Positions 16,027-25,237 of a stretch of DNA of 64,000 nucleotides are shown piece after piece. Origin of the DNA: Methanolinea mesophila (GTDB lineage: Archaea; Halobacteriota; Methanomicrobia; Methanomicrobiales; Methanospirillaceae); NCBI RefSeq assembly GCF_017873855.1, contig NZ_JAGGKR010000001.1:2316243-2380242 (forward strand), in the 5' to 3' direction. Position numbers and translations under genes: made by a program. The notes beneath the pieces are model-generated. The model searched no databases. It saw only the letters and a list, made by a program, of their open reading frames with translations, and had not been told where the DNA came from. Position 1 is the first letter of the stretch, and each line of letters starts with the position of its first letter.

Positions 16027-17493
16027 TTACTCAGTCAACCGGTAATTCGGGGCCTCATCCGTGATCAGGATGTTGTGGGGATGGCTCTCCGTGTATCCCG
16101 CGTGGGTGATGTGGATAAACTTCGTTTTTGAGTGCATCTCCGCGATCCCTTTCGATCCGGTGTACCCCATTGCTGATTTGAGACCTCCGATCAGCTGGTA
16201 GATCACGTCGGAGACCTTGCCCACGTAGGGGGTCACTCCTTCCACGCCCTCGGGCACGTACTTGGTACTGCCGATCTCCTTCTTCTGGAAGTACCGGTCG
16301 CTGGAGACACCACTGCTCATTACACCCAAAGACCCCATTCCCCTGTACTGCTTATAGCGGCGGCCTTTCATGGTGATAACCCTCCCCGGGGACTCGTCGG
16401 TCCCGGCGAAAAGACTCCCGATCATCACCGAGTCGGCGCCTGAAGCGATCGCCTTGGCCACATCCCCGCTATAGCGGATTCCTCCGTCGGCGATGACCGG
16501 GAGGTCGATTTCTTTCGCCATCTCCGCGACATTCGCGATCGCAGTGATCTGGGGGACCCCTACCCCGGCGACGATCCTCGTGGTGCAGATGGACCCCGGC
16601 CCAATCCCCACTTTCAGGGCATCCACGGTCCCCATCAGGGTGGAAGCGGCCTTGGCGGTGGCGATGTTCCCTGCCACCACGTCCGCCCTTGCACTGGCCT
16701 TGATGTCGCGGACCGCTTTCACCACGTTCATGTTGTGACCGTGAGCGCAGTCGACTACCAGTGCGTCGACCCCGGTCTGGTCGAGGAGCATGGCGCGTTC
16801 GAAGTCGAACGGCCCTACCGCGGCCGCTACCCTTAACTTGCCGCACGGGTCCCTGCTCGCATTCGGATACTGTTTCTTCTCCAGGATGTCCTGCATGGTG
16901 ATGATCCCGATAAGACGCCCGTCATGGTCCGCCACCGGGAGCCGCTCCACCTTGTTGGTGTACATGACTTCGAGCGCCTCCTCCATGCTGATATCCTCCC
17001 CCGCGGTAATCGGTTCGCGGGTCATGATGGCCCGGATGCTCTCCTGCCCCCTCCGGGAGACGATCCCCCTCAAGTCTCTCCGGGAGACGATCCCCACGAT
17101 CTTCCCGTCCTCGAGCACCGGGACGCCCCCGATCTGGTGCTCGTTCATCAGGCGCTCGACCTCGGAGACAAGGGCGTCAGGACCGACGGAGAGGACCCTT
17201 CTCTCGATGAGCTCCTCCACCTGCTTGACCAGGGTGATCTCCTCCGCCTCCTGCTCGGCGGACATGTTCCTGTGGATAACCCCGATGCCGCCTTCCCGTG
17301 CAAGGGCCACCGCCATCGAGCCTTCGGTAACCGTATCCATGGCCGAGCTGACCAAGGGGATGTTTATCGGGATATTCCGGGAGAACCTCGACCTCGTGTT
17401 CGCTTCGTTCGGTTCCACCCAGGACTCCGCAGGCTCGAGGAGGACGTCATCGAATGTCAGCGCAAGCGGTATCTGCAGTTTTTCAAGATACAT
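16027..17493 (-). CDS. guaB: Inosine-5'-monophosphate dehydrogenase
   Basis: 488 residues, full length. It oxidises IMP to XMP with NAD, the committed step of GMP synthesis. The TIM barrel begins at [13 protein letters not shown], two CBS domains are inserted at roughly residues 97-150 and 155-210, and the catalytic loop [11 protein letters not shown] carries Cys303. The flap and the [13 protein letters not shown] segment (normally binding IMP and K+) are present. It starts 3 bases after the stop of mfnB, so the two form an operon. The CBS pair likely binds adenine or guanine nucleotides as in other IMPDHs. Confidence 0.97.
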   Translation of the reverse strand: MYLEKLQIPLALTFDDVLLEPAESWVEPNEANTRSRFSRNIPINIPLVSSAMDTVTEGSMAVALAREGGIGVIHRNMSAEQEAEEITLVKQVEELIERRVLSVGPDALVSEVERLMNEHQIGGVPVLEDGKIVGIVSRRDLRGIVSRRGQESIRAIMTREPITAGEDISMEEALEVMYTNKVERLPVADHDGRLIGIITMQDILEKKQYPNASRDPCGKLRVAAAVGPFDFERAMLLDQTGVDALVVDCAHGHNMNVVKAVRDIKASARADVVAGNIATAKAASTLMGTVDALKVGIGPGSICTTRIVAGVGVPQITAIANVAEMAKEIDLPVIADGGIRYSGDVAKAIASGADSVMIGSLFAGTDESPGRVITMKGRRYKQYRGMGSLGVMSSGVSSDRYFQKKEIGSTKYVPEGVEGVTPYVGKVSDVIYQLIGGLKSAMGYTGSKGIAEMHSKTKFIHITHAGYTESHPHNILITDEAPNYRLTE

Positions 17494-17496
17494 ACC

Positions 17497-18183
17497 TCAC
17501 CTTACCTTCGCGATGAGTTCGTGGACGAGCTCCTCCCTGATCGCAGATTCACGGTCCCCGCCACAGACCATTCCCCTGACCCCGATGATGGTGGGGTTGA
17601 CCCGTTTCAAAAGAGGGAGGTCCTCGAACTTCAGGGATCCCGCAAGGGCGGTCATAAGCCCTGCGTCATGGGCCAGCTGGTTAAATTCGGAGAGCGCGTC
17701 CTCGTTCATAAACTCAAGAGTACTTCTTCCGTCTTTAATCCCGGTGTCCACCATCACCACGTCCGCTCCTTCCCTGGCGGCAAGAGGGACCATGGCGAAC
17801 GGGGATATGGAGCCGAGCCTTTCCCAGTCGGAATATGCGGCGATGACAACGTATTTCTCGGGAAATTCGTCTTTTACCGCCCTGACCACACCCTGGATGA
17901 ATTCACCCGCCCTCGCGGCACCGTCGAACATCAGGCCGACCTTGATATAGTCTGCACCCGCACATGCCGCCCCATATGCGGCGAGTGCGGCCCCCCCGGG
18001 CTTGAAATCAAAATCCCCGATGGCAGCGCTCACCGGTTTGGACGAGAGATCCTTGATCGCCCGGATCACCCACGGAAAATTGGCGCCGAGAGATCCTTCT
18101 TTCGGTCGTTTGACATCCACGATATCAGCAGCAAGAGACCGTCTCGCCTCTTCGATATCCCTTGGGCTGACCAGCAATCGCAT
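17497..18183 (-). CDS. mfnB: (5-formylfuran-3-yl)methyl phosphate synthase, methanofuran biosynthesis
   Basis: 228 residues, the full family length (DUF556). MfnB condenses two molecules of glyceraldehyde-3-phosphate to the furan precursor of methanofuran, the C1 carrier of the first step of methanogenesis. The N-terminus MRLLVSPRDIEEA, the Lys-containing VDVKRPKEGSLGANFPW motif, and the barrel strands ADYIKVGLM and ADVVMVDTG match the family. Its presence is strong evidence that the organism makes methanofuran. It is cotranscribed with guaB. A short inverted repeat abuts its start codon. Confidence 0.95.
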   Translation of the reverse strand: MRLLVSPRDIEEARRSLAADIVDVKRPKEGSLGANFPWVIRAIKDLSSKPVSAAIGDFDFKPGGAALAAYGAACAGADYIKVGLMFDGAARAGEFIQGVVRAVKDEFPEKYVVIAAYSDWERLGSISPFAMVPLAAREGADVVMVDTGIKDGRSTLEFMNEDALSEFNQLAHDAGLMTALAGSLKFEDLPLLKRVNPTIIGVRGMVCGGDRESAIREELVHELIAKVR

Positions 18184-18199
18184 AGGATTTAATGATCCT
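18184..18199. promoter_or_regulatory. Inverted repeat in the mfnB / HisA-F-like divergent promoter
   Basis: AGGAT-TTAATG-ATCCT lies directly beside the mfnB start codon within the 43-bp region separating the divergent genes. It contains a weak TATA-like core for the plus-strand gene. With so little space, both promoters must overlap, so a protein bound here could act on both genes. Function is conjecture. Confidence 0.25.
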
Positions 18200-18226
18200 G
18201 TAAACTAATAGTGATTACGCTATCTT

Positions 18227-18901
18227 ATGGATTTGATACTGGCAATGGATTTGCTGGGCGGCCTGGTCGTACAGGGGAAAAGCGGAAACCGCAGCTCCTA
18301 TACGCCCCTGACCTGGGGACTGGCGCCTTCGGCAGACCCCCCCCGATACCTTGAGTTCATGCGCCCGAAATACCTCTATATCGCCGACCTTGATAGCATC
18401 GAAGGTCGTATTTTCGATGCCGCGCTGATCAGGTCCTGCGTATCGGGAGTGGAACGGTGCTACCTGGACCGCGGAGTGAGATCCACCCGTGACCTGGTGG
18501 ACATCCAAAACGTCATAAACGTCGTCGGCACGGAGACCGCGGGCGCCGATCTCGCCGTTTACCGGGATCACTTCCTGAGCATCGACATCAGGAACAGCAA
18601 CGTAATCCCGGGAGGGGGGGACCCGGGAGACCTCCTCCGGAATGCTGCGGATCAGGGATTCCGGGGATGCATCCTCCTCATGATAAGTTCGGTCGGGACC
18701 GGCACCGGTGTAGAGGACCGGAACATGCTCGATCACTACCGCAGTCTTTTTCCAGGCACGCTGCTCTATGGGGGAGGGGTCAGGGCCCCGCAGGACCTGC
18801 AGCGACTGAAAGACGCGGGTTTCGACGGTGCGATCGTCGCAACCGCGGTTCACAAAGGAGCTATTCCGCTTGAATGGCTCCGGAGGGGGCATCCATGCTG
18901 A
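18227..18901 (+). CDS. HisA/HisF-family (beta/alpha)8 barrel protein of methanogens
   Basis: 224 residues related to HisA and HisF (MDLILAMDLLGGLVVQGKSG, YLYIADLDSIEG, YLDRGVRSTRDLV, LLYGGGVRAPQDL), belonging to the 'HisA/HisF-related' group found mainly in methanogens and in methylotrophs that use tetrahydromethanopterin. The catalytic Asp positions of HisA are partly kept (AMDL near the N-terminus), but the phylogenetic group is distinct from histidine enzymes. A role in C1-cofactor synthesis has been suggested from gene distribution. Its divergent neighbour mfnB makes methanofuran, which agrees with that idea. It overlaps the start of tmk. Confidence 0.82.
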   Translation: MDLILAMDLLGGLVVQGKSGNRSSYTPLTWGLAPSADPPRYLEFMRPKYLYIADLDSIEGRIFDAALIRSCVSGVERCYLDRGVRSTRDLVDIQNVINVVGTETAGADLAVYRDHFLSIDIRNSNVIPGGGDPGDLLRNAADQGFRGCILLMISSVGTGTGVEDRNMLDHYRSLFPGTLLYGGGVRAPQDLQRLKDAGFDGAIVATAVHKGAIPLEWLRRGHPC

Positions 18902-19497
18902 TCACCCTCGAGGGGATCGACGGGAGCGGGAAAAGCTCGTTGATCGAAGGGTTGAAAGAAGACCTCCGGGATCTCTCCCCGGTATTCACACGGGAACCCG
19001 GTTCCACCTGGATCGGGGAACAGGTGCGGAAAGCAGTCGCGCTCCGCATCGACCCGGTGGCCGAAGCCCTTTTGTTTGCCGCAGACCACGCCGCCCACCT
19101 TGACCAGGTGATTCGTCCTGCGCTCGAGTACGGAGCGCTGGTGATATCAGACCGGTATACCGACAGCAGGTTTGCCTACCAGAGCGCGACTCTCGAGGGG
19201 GTGATCCCCGATCCCCTCCAGTGGCTTCGCGATGTTCACCGTGGATGGAGTATTCGACCGGACCACACGTTCCTGCTGGTCCTCCCGGTCGAGATCGCGC
19301 TCTCCCGTATCGGAGACGGCAGGACCCGGGAACATTTCGAGGACCAGGACTTTCTCGAAAAGGTTCAGGAAAATTATCTCTCGCTTGCCCGCGAAGAACC
19401 CGCCCGGTTCGTAGTCATCGATGCGGAACTGGAAAAAGAAGAGATCCGGGGTCTGATTTCCAGGGCAGTCAGGAACTTTTCCGGACCGTCACGATGA
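18895..19497 (+). CDS. tmk: Thymidylate kinase
   Basis: About 200 residues. It phosphorylates dTMP to dTDP. The P-loop GIDGSGKSS is next to the N-terminus, followed by the DRY motif region ([15 protein letters not shown]) and an LID segment ([16 protein letters not shown]). The ATG at 18895 follows a GGAGGGGG site and overlaps the end of the previous gene by 7 bases, so it is translationally coupled. It converges on valS, overlapping it by 29 bases at the 3' end. Confidence 0.95.
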   Translation: MLITLEGIDGSGKSSLIEGLKEDLRDLSPVFTREPGSTWIGEQVRKAVALRIDPVAEALLFAADHAAHLDQVIRPALEYGALVISDRYTDSRFAYQSATLEGVIPDPLQWLRDVHRGWSIRPDHTFLLVLPVEIALSRIGDGRTREHFEDQDFLEKVQENYLSLAREEPARFVVIDAELEKEEIRGLISRAVRNFSGPSR

Positions 19498-22063
19498 GGT
19501 CCCCGACGGTGACCAGGTCAACTTTCTCTCCTTCGACCATGTAGGAATACTGGAGCGAGAACGAGTTCTCGGGGACCATTACTTCGGTGCCGTTGACCAT
19601 CACGGAGCGCGGCGGGTTCTCCTGCAGGTCCGCGGGGAGCCGTTGTATCGCGTCCATATAGGCCTTCGCCTCCTTCCGGAAGAGGGGACCGATCACGCCC
19701 ATGTTAAACTGCACCCCGGTGAGCGCTTTTTCAAGTTTCGCGACCCCTGACCGCCAGATGACCTCGGCATTCAGGGTACGTGCCATATCACCGGAATCGT
19801 CCATGGGCAGGGGTGAAAAGACCGTGATCTTCCCCATCGGGGCATTGAGCGCCATGCCGTTCTCATGTTTGTAACGGCGAAGTTCGGAGACGAGCTTCAC
19901 CAGCATCTCACCTTCTTCGAGAGATGCCCGATCGGGAGCGGCAGCCTCCGGCCAGGAGGTCTTATGTACGCTTCCCCGGTCCAGGAACGAATAACACTCC
20001 TCTGCGAAGTGCGGGGTGTAGGGGGCCATCATCCGGCACAGGGTGTCGAGCGCGGCAGTGAGCGCTCTGCATGCCCCGTCCCTCCCGGGCTCATCGGAAT
20101 ACAGCCGGCCTTTCACCAGTTCGATATAGTTGTCGGCCAGGACGTCCCAGGCAAACTCCCTGATGCCCTTCAGCGCCCGGTCGAACTGGTAGTGGTCGAT
20201 CGCATCGGTGACTTCATCGACCGTGACGGAAAGACGTGCCATGAGCCACCGGTCCGCAAGTGCCGAATACGGGGCATCAGCATCGAACGCTTTTCGTTCC
20301 AGCTGCAACAGAATGAACCTGGCGATGTTCCAGAGCTTGGTCTGGAACCGTGACGCGGAGACCACGTCGTTCCAGTTGAACATGATGTCCGATCCGGTGG
20401 CTGCTCCCGCCGCAGCCCATTGCCGGAGGGCATCCGCACCGTACTCCTTCACGATCTCCTCGGGGGAGATGATGTTCCCCCGGCTCTTGCTCATCTTGAA
20501 TCCGTCTTCCCCGAGGACCATGCCGTTGATCAGGATCTCATCCCAGGGGCGTTTCCCGGTCAGGGCAACCGAGCGCAGGATTGTATAGAACGCCCAGGTC
20601 CGTATGATGTCATGCCCCTGTGGCCGTATCTGGGCGGGGAAGATCCCGGGTACCCCGCTCCCGTCCCACCCGGTGACGTTCAGCACCGATATCGAAGAGT
20701 CCATCCAGGTGTCCAGTACGTCCTCCTCGCCGATGACCTCATCCGACCCGCATGAAGGGCAGGGAGCGCGGGGCTTGTCGGTGGTCGGATCAATGGGAAG
20801 ATCGGCTTCGTCGGGGAGGATCATCCCCCCGCATTTCGCACAGAACCAGACCGGGATGGGGGTGGCAAAGATCCTCTGCCGGGAGATGCACCAGTCCCAT
20901 TCCATCTGGTCCACCCAGTTTTCCATGCGGAGGAACATGTGCGGTGGGTTCCAGGCAACTTCTTTTGCCGCGGCCATGATCTCGGGGGGGACGATCTTCA
21001 CGAACCACTGCCGCTCGGAGAGGATCTCGATGGGGGTTTTGCACCGCCAGCAGGTGCCCACCCGCTGCTGGAGGGGCTCGGACCTCTTCAGGATCCTGCC
21101 TGCCACCATGTCCGCAAGGATGGCTTTACGACATTCGTCGGGTTTCATCCCGGCGTACTTCCCCGCGATCGCGGTCATTCTCCCGGACTTGTCGATGGCC
21201 TTCCGAAGGTCGAGCGAGTGCTGCTTCCACCAGTGGACATCCTGCTTATCCCCGAAGGTACAGATCATGACTGCACCGGACCCGAACCCGGGATCCACGG
21301 CTTCATCGGCGATAACAGGCACCTCGTGGCAGAAGATGGGCACCTTCAGGCTCCTTCCCTGAAGGCCGGTATACCGTTCGTCCCCGGGATGCACAGCGAC
21401 GGCGACGCACGCCGCGAGAAGTTCCGGCCTGGTGGTCGCGATCTCCACCCCGTCGAAATCGAAGAAGTTGAGCACGGTCTCCCGATCCTCGTAGGATACC
21501 TCCGCAAAGGCGATGGCAGTCTCGCATCGCGTGCAGAAATTCACCGGGTGTTCGCTCTGGTAGATATACCCGGAGTTCGCCATTCGCAGGAACGAGAGCT
21601 GGGTTTTCCGGTAGTATGCCGGGAGCATGGTGATATACTCGTGGCTCCAGTCCACGGAAAATCCCATTCTCCGCAGGGTCTTCCTCATCTTCTCGATATT
21701 TCCAAGGGTGAGTTCCCTGCACATCCGGCGGAATTCGTCACGCGGGACATCGTTTTTGGTGATCCCGTGGATCTCCTCTACTTTTACCTCGGTGGGGAGC
21801 CCGTGACAGTCCCATCCCTGCGGGAACATCACGTTGTATCCGCACATCCGCTTGTAACGGGCAAGAAAATCGATATAACACCAGTTGAACGCATTTCCGA
21901 TGTGGAAGCTCCCTGTGGGGTAGGGTGGGGGCGTATCGATCACGAACGGCGGTTTTTCGGAGCCGGGATCAAAAAAATGATCCTCGTCACGCCAGACACT
22001 CTGCCAACGCCCCTCCACCTCGGCGAAGTCATAGTTTTTGGGGAGATCCCGTGAGGGTGACAT
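19469..22063 (-). CDS. valS: Valyl-tRNA synthetase
   Basis: About 864 residues, class Ia. It charges tRNA-Val with valine. The HIGH-type motif appears as GSFHIGNAF near residue 55 and the KMSKS loop as FKMSKSRGN; the editing (CP1) domain includes the [20 protein letters not shown] segment. Zinc-binding Cys pairs occur (CTRCE; CWRCK; CAKCGG; CPSCGS). The longest frame begins 44 codons upstream but those residues are low-complexity and unlike the family; ATG 22063 ([13 protein letters not shown]) is taken as start. The gene ends inside tmk on the opposite strand. Confidence 0.96.
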   Translation of the reverse strand: MSPSRDLPKNYDFAEVEGRWQSVWRDEDHFFDPGSEKPPFVIDTPPPYPTGSFHIGNAFNWCYIDFLARYKRMCGYNVMFPQGWDCHGLPTEVKVEEIHGITKNDVPRDEFRRMCRELTLGNIEKMRKTLRRMGFSVDWSHEYITMLPAYYRKTQLSFLRMANSGYIYQSEHPVNFCTRCETAIAFAEVSYEDRETVLNFFDFDGVEIATTRPELLAACVAVAVHPGDERYTGLQGRSLKVPIFCHEVPVIADEAVDPGFGSGAVMICTFGDKQDVHWWKQHSLDLRKAIDKSGRMTAIAGKYAGMKPDECRKAILADMVAGRILKRSEPLQQRVGTCWRCKTPIEILSERQWFVKIVPPEIMAAAKEVAWNPPHMFLRMENWVDQMEWDWCISRQRIFATPIPVWFCAKCGGMILPDEADLPIDPTTDKPRAPCPSCGSDEVIGEEDVLDTWMDSSISVLNVTGWDGSGVPGIFPAQIRPQGHDIIRTWAFYTILRSVALTGKRPWDEILINGMVLGEDGFKMSKSRGNIISPEEIVKEYGADALRQWAAAGAATGSDIMFNWNDVVSASRFQTKLWNIARFILLQLERKAFDADAPYSALADRWLMARLSVTVDEVTDAIDHYQFDRALKGIREFAWDVLADNYIELVKGRLYSDEPGRDGACRALTAALDTLCRMMAPYTPHFAEECYSFLDRGSVHKTSWPEAAAPDRASLEEGEMLVKLVSELRRYKHENGMALNAPMGKITVFSPLPMDDSGDMARTLNAEVIWRSGVAKLEKALTGVQFNMGVIGPLFRKEAKAYMDAIQRLPADLQENPPRSVMVNGTEVMVPENSFSLQYSYMVEGEKVDLVTVGDLIVTVRKSS

Positions 22064-22225
22064 TTCTTTATTATCTGCTCTGGAATGACATATACTGTTC
22101 GAAGGCCCGGTGCGATTCCGGGTGGATATTCCTGCGTTCCGCCGGAAAACTTTATACCGCCCGGAAAATTCCCCCGGTGCGCGAGAGATAAGCATTTTTT
22201 AACGGAGCGCAAACTGATCTCCTCA

Positions 22226-23422
22226 ATGCTGAACCATCCCGGCGACAGGATCGCAGTCCTGCTCACCCTCGTATTCGTGCTCGCAGCACCGGTCGTCCAG
22301 CCGCCATGGTTCCTTGCAGTGATCATAGTTCCGTTTTCCCTTCTCCTGCTCCTGATCAGGAACACACGGAACCTCGGCCTCGCCCTCATCCCGGTCGCAG
22401 TGCTCTATGGTATCGGGATTCTCCCGCTATTGGTCTTCTGCTGCACCCTGACAATCCTGGTGATCGGCGAGCTCGCCTTCCGGGGAGGGCTCGAGAAACT
22501 GTACTCTTATCTCCTCTACACGTCCGCGACACTGGTGGGATGCACCCTGGTCATGCTGTACCTGGACATCATCGCACCCCTGGTCGTTCTCTTCGGGATA
22601 ATCGTCGCGGTGCTCCTCAAGGCCATATTAAAGGAACGCGATGACGCCATGATGCTCGAGGCGATGGGAATCGCGATGACCATGTTCCTGATCGACGAAC
22701 TCAACTACCAGGCGAATTTAACCCTCATCGCGCTCGCGGTGATAATCGCGTTCTCTTTCGGGTATTTTTCCTACCGGTTCAAGGCGGCGGACGTAAGCGG
22801 TCTTTTTTCAGGGGCGCTTGTCGGGGTGGTCCTGATAGTGTTCGCGGATGTGCGGTGGTTCCTGGTGATGCTGGTCTTCTTCATCCTTGGTGCGGTCTCG
22901 ACCCGGTGGAAGTACGAGTACAAGCTCAAAATGGGAGTCGAACAGTCCCACGGAGGTGCCCGGGGATACCTCAACGTATTCGCGAACGGGAGCGTGGGAC
23001 TCGCCGCCGCGGTATTATGGGGAGTATCACAGGATACCATATTTCTCGCGCTCTTCGTGGGAAGCGTTGCCACGGCGGCCGCTGATACCATGGCATCAGA
23101 GATCGGGGTATGCGGAGGAAGGCCCTACCTGATCACCACCTTCAAAAAAGTCCCTACCGGGACGAACGGGGGTGTCACCCTGCTCGGAGAAGGAGTCTCC
23201 CTCATCGGTGCGGTGATCGTCTCCCTCTCTGCCTACCTCATGGGAGTGATAACCCTCCCGGTGGCAGGGATCTGTGTCCTGGCAGGGTTTATAGGGACCA
23301 ATATCGACAGCGTTGCGGGGGCACTTCTGGAGAACCGGGGATACATAGGGAATGCAGGCACGAACCTCATCGCGACCGCGGGAGGGGGGATTGTCGCAAT
23401 GGTGTTCGCCTATTTCCTGTAA
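22226..23422 (+). CDS. DUF92-family polytopic membrane protein
   Basis: About 398 residues with ten or more hydrophobic segments and the conserved DUF92 core near the C-terminus (GYFSYRFKAADVSGLFSGAL, ATAAADTMASEIGV, KVPTGTNGGVTLLGE, GTNIDSVAGALLE). In plants, DUF92 proteins include the phytyl-phosphate kinase VTE6; a polyprenyl or phytyl phosphate role in archaeal lipid metabolism is therefore possible but unproven. ATG 22226 is preferred because the longer frame adds 47 polar residues not seen in the family. It is divergent from valS. Confidence 0.83.
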   Translation: MLNHPGDRIAVLLTLVFVLAAPVVQPPWFLAVIIVPFSLLLLLIRNTRNLGLALIPVAVLYGIGILPLLVFCCTLTILVIGELAFRGGLEKLYSYLLYTSATLVGCTLVMLYLDIIAPLVVLFGIIVAVLLKAILKERDDAMMLEAMGIAMTMFLIDELNYQANLTLIALAVIIAFSFGYFSYRFKAADVSGLFSGALVGVVLIVFADVRWFLVMLVFFILGAVSTRWKYEYKLKMGVEQSHGGARGYLNVFANGSVGLAAAVLWGVSQDTIFLALFVGSVATAAADTMASEIGVCGGRPYLITTFKKVPTGTNGGVTLLGEGVSLIGAVIVSLSAYLMGVITLPVAGICVLAGFIGTNIDSVAGALLENRGYIGNAGTNLIATAGGGIVAMVFAYFL

Positions 23423-23753
23423 GAGACGCGCAACAGAGATTCCTGACTTTCAGACTGCTTTTTCTCTTCGTAGGGAACAATTCTCACGGTATGTTCGGGA
23501 TGGGACAATCGTCGATTCCGCTCAGAATAGCGGCGGGATAGTATGCAATCCCCGTGTTCAACAGTGCGGATTCCGGATAAAGGCATCGTAACTCGCGTGC
23601 AACAGTATTTGGCATGCTCCCCGGGTCCGTTCTCTCCGGGGCGTTCCGGAGGAAGGGGTTCATCCCCGCGGGCTTAAAAAGAAATTCTGTAGATTCCTGT
23701 TGCGTTCAGGGAGTGAACCCATGCCCGGAACGAGCAGATACAAAAAAAGGATG
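23423..23753. other. Intergenic spacer, no gene seen
   Basis: About 330 bp between the ends of two convergent genes. No tRNA cloverleaf, repeat or credible coding frame was found; frames here are short and lack ribosome-binding sites. Confidence 0.5.
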
Positions 23754-24602
23754 TCAGGTATATTTGTACCATCGGCCCTTGCTGTCGAATTCTCCCTCTG
23801 CGGGGACTTCACTGGTCCCGGGGGTGGTTTCTGCAATGGCCTTGAAGAGTGTTGCTTTGAAGGTATACAGGATCGAGAACACGAGGGTGATGCCCACGAA
23901 TGCGAGTGCCGCGGTGATCAGGATCCCCTCAAAGCCCAGGAGCTGGTTGATGCTTTCCAGCGTGATCTGCTGGACTTCTTCGGGTGAAAGCTGGGTCAGG
24001 GGCAGCAGCTGGTCGTAGAGTATCCCTGTCCAGGCGATCATGAGGCCGAACACGATGATCCCGCCGGCAATGAGGGATCCAAAAAGAAATCCGAGCGAGG
24101 CGCCGGGGTTTCGGAGGACGACCTCGACGCTCCTACGGATCGACTCAAAGACTTTTGTCCGCTCGAACACCGCGACGTTATCGAAGAACATGGTGAAAAA
24201 TCCGATAGGTATCGCGCTCCCGAAGAATGCCACCCCGAGGAGCCCGATATTTGCTCCCTGTGTCACGAGTCCGACCGGTATGGAGATGAGGATCACGGTG
24301 ATGAGTATCGCGAGGACGATGATCACCAGCGGGAGGATGATGCGGAAATAGTTCTCTCTCATCCCCTTCAGAAATGTAGCGCTGTCCCTCGCGTCCCCGC
24401 CAAGGACCTGGAGCATGCCTCCCATGAAAAAGGGCATCGCGACCAGCTCCAGGATGAACAGCCTCTGTGCCGTGAAAAGCCCGAGGGTAAACTGTAAGAC
24501 AATGTCGACTGCGACAAAAAGCCCGGCGGCCAGACCCGGTATCCACAGCAACGGGTTCGCTGCCAGGAGCCTGATCGCCCTTCCGAATGCAGACCCGATC
24601 AT
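23754..24602 (-). CDS. Polytopic membrane protein of unknown function (DUF4013/DUF7847-like)
   Basis: 282 residues with about six hydrophobic segments and the pattern of archaeal glycerophosphodiester-phosphodiesterase-type membrane proteins of the DUF4013-like class (start MIGSAFGRAIRLLAANPLLW, GFFTMFFDNVAVFERTKVFE, SIRRSVEVVLRNPGASLGF). The family lacks a known biochemical role. The C-terminal 25 residues are polar and cytoplasmic-like. It begins 3 bases after the stop of the upstream gene at 24606, so they are in one transcript. Confidence 0.7.
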   Translation of the reverse strand: MIGSAFGRAIRLLAANPLLWIPGLAAGLFVAVDIVLQFTLGLFTAQRLFILELVAMPFFMGGMLQVLGGDARDSATFLKGMRENYFRIILPLVIIVLAILITVILISIPVGLVTQGANIGLLGVAFFGSAIPIGFFTMFFDNVAVFERTKVFESIRRSVEVVLRNPGASLGFLFGSLIAGGIIVFGLMIAWTGILYDQLLPLTQLSPEEVQQITLESINQLLGFEGILITAALAFVGITLVFSILYTFKATLFKAIAETTPGTSEVPAEGEFDSKGRWYKYT

Positions 24603-24605
24603 CGG

Positions 24606-25196
24606 TCACCGCACCCGCGGCATGGCCACGATCTCGCGTACCTGGAGGTCGAAGAACGTGGAGGTGTGAGCCGGCCTGATAACCACGACGGTATCGGCCC
24701 CGCTCGCGGTCCCCCCGACGGCAACAACCTCCTCGTCGACAGGTATCGCGCCCTGGTCCGCGGCGATCAGCACGCACTCGACGGCGACCTTCAGCCCGAC
24801 CGCAACAACGCGGCGAAGCGCCTCAGCGACGGCCTCGGATCGCGAACCTCCACCCACCTTCCCCGAACGGGAGAATGCCCTCTCCACGCCGGAGAGCGCA
24901 TGAGTACCGGTGACGATGGTCACCCCTTCTTTCCGGAGCATGTCCGCAGCATTTTTCCTGAACTCCCATTCGCCTGGCCGGGAGAACCCTACCACGTGGC
25001 TCACGACGACCAGGGAGACCCCGGTCCCTTTCAGCACCTCATGGAAGATCTCCGCGGTCGCGCCGGAAGTGCTCGCGACCACCACCCGGGAGAGCCCGAG
25101 TTCCCTGGCCCTCTCGAGCGCGAAACGTGCGCAGTCCCTGGTGTTTTCAGGGCCGGGAGCAGCAAAATAATAGGTTTTCCTGACCTCAAACGACAT
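24606..25196 (-). CDS. Pyruvate kinase alpha/beta domain-like protein
   Basis: 196 residues forming only the C-terminal alpha/beta domain of pyruvate kinase (COG1751-like): YFAAPGPENTRDCARFALERA, VVASTSGATAEIF, VTIVTGTHALSGVERAFS and the end FFDLQVREIVAMPRVR. The catalytic barrel of pyruvate kinase is absent, so it cannot be a normal glycolytic enzyme; stand-alone copies are widespread in archaea and of unknown function. It is divergent from the YchF-type GTPase with 41 bp between starts. Confidence 0.85.
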   Translation of the reverse strand: MSFEVRKTYYFAAPGPENTRDCARFALERARELGLSRVVVASTSGATAEIFHEVLKGTGVSLVVVSHVVGFSRPGEWEFRKNAADMLRKEGVTIVTGTHALSGVERAFSRSGKVGGGSRSEAVAEALRRVVAVGLKVAVECVLIAADQGAIPVDEEVVAVGGTASGADTVVVIRPAHTSTFFDLQVREIVAMPRVR

Positions 25197-25237
25197 AGTA
25201 TCAATATTAATAAACCAATCACTTAAAGGGAATTGCT

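Noticed and set aside
17051..17095. Direct repeat CTCCGGGAGACGATCCCC within guaB
   Set aside because: Two 18-bp copies 27 bases apart encode similar residues in the first CBS domain, but the domain has about its normal length, so this is not a harmful duplication.
16924..18192. 422-codon plus-strand frame opposite guaB and mfnB
   Set aside because: Antisense to two well-identified genes; rich in His, Arg, Asp and Pro, typical of reverse-strand reading.
20939..22054. 371-codon plus-strand frame opposite valS
   Set aside because: A GC-rich shadow of valS; the valS protein has all class Ia motifs, and this frame has no domain or ribosome-binding site.
22098..22118. T-arm-like CCCGGTGCGATTCCGGG upstream of the DUF92 gene
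   Set aside because: The loop lacks the TTCRANY pattern and no other tRNA arms surround it.
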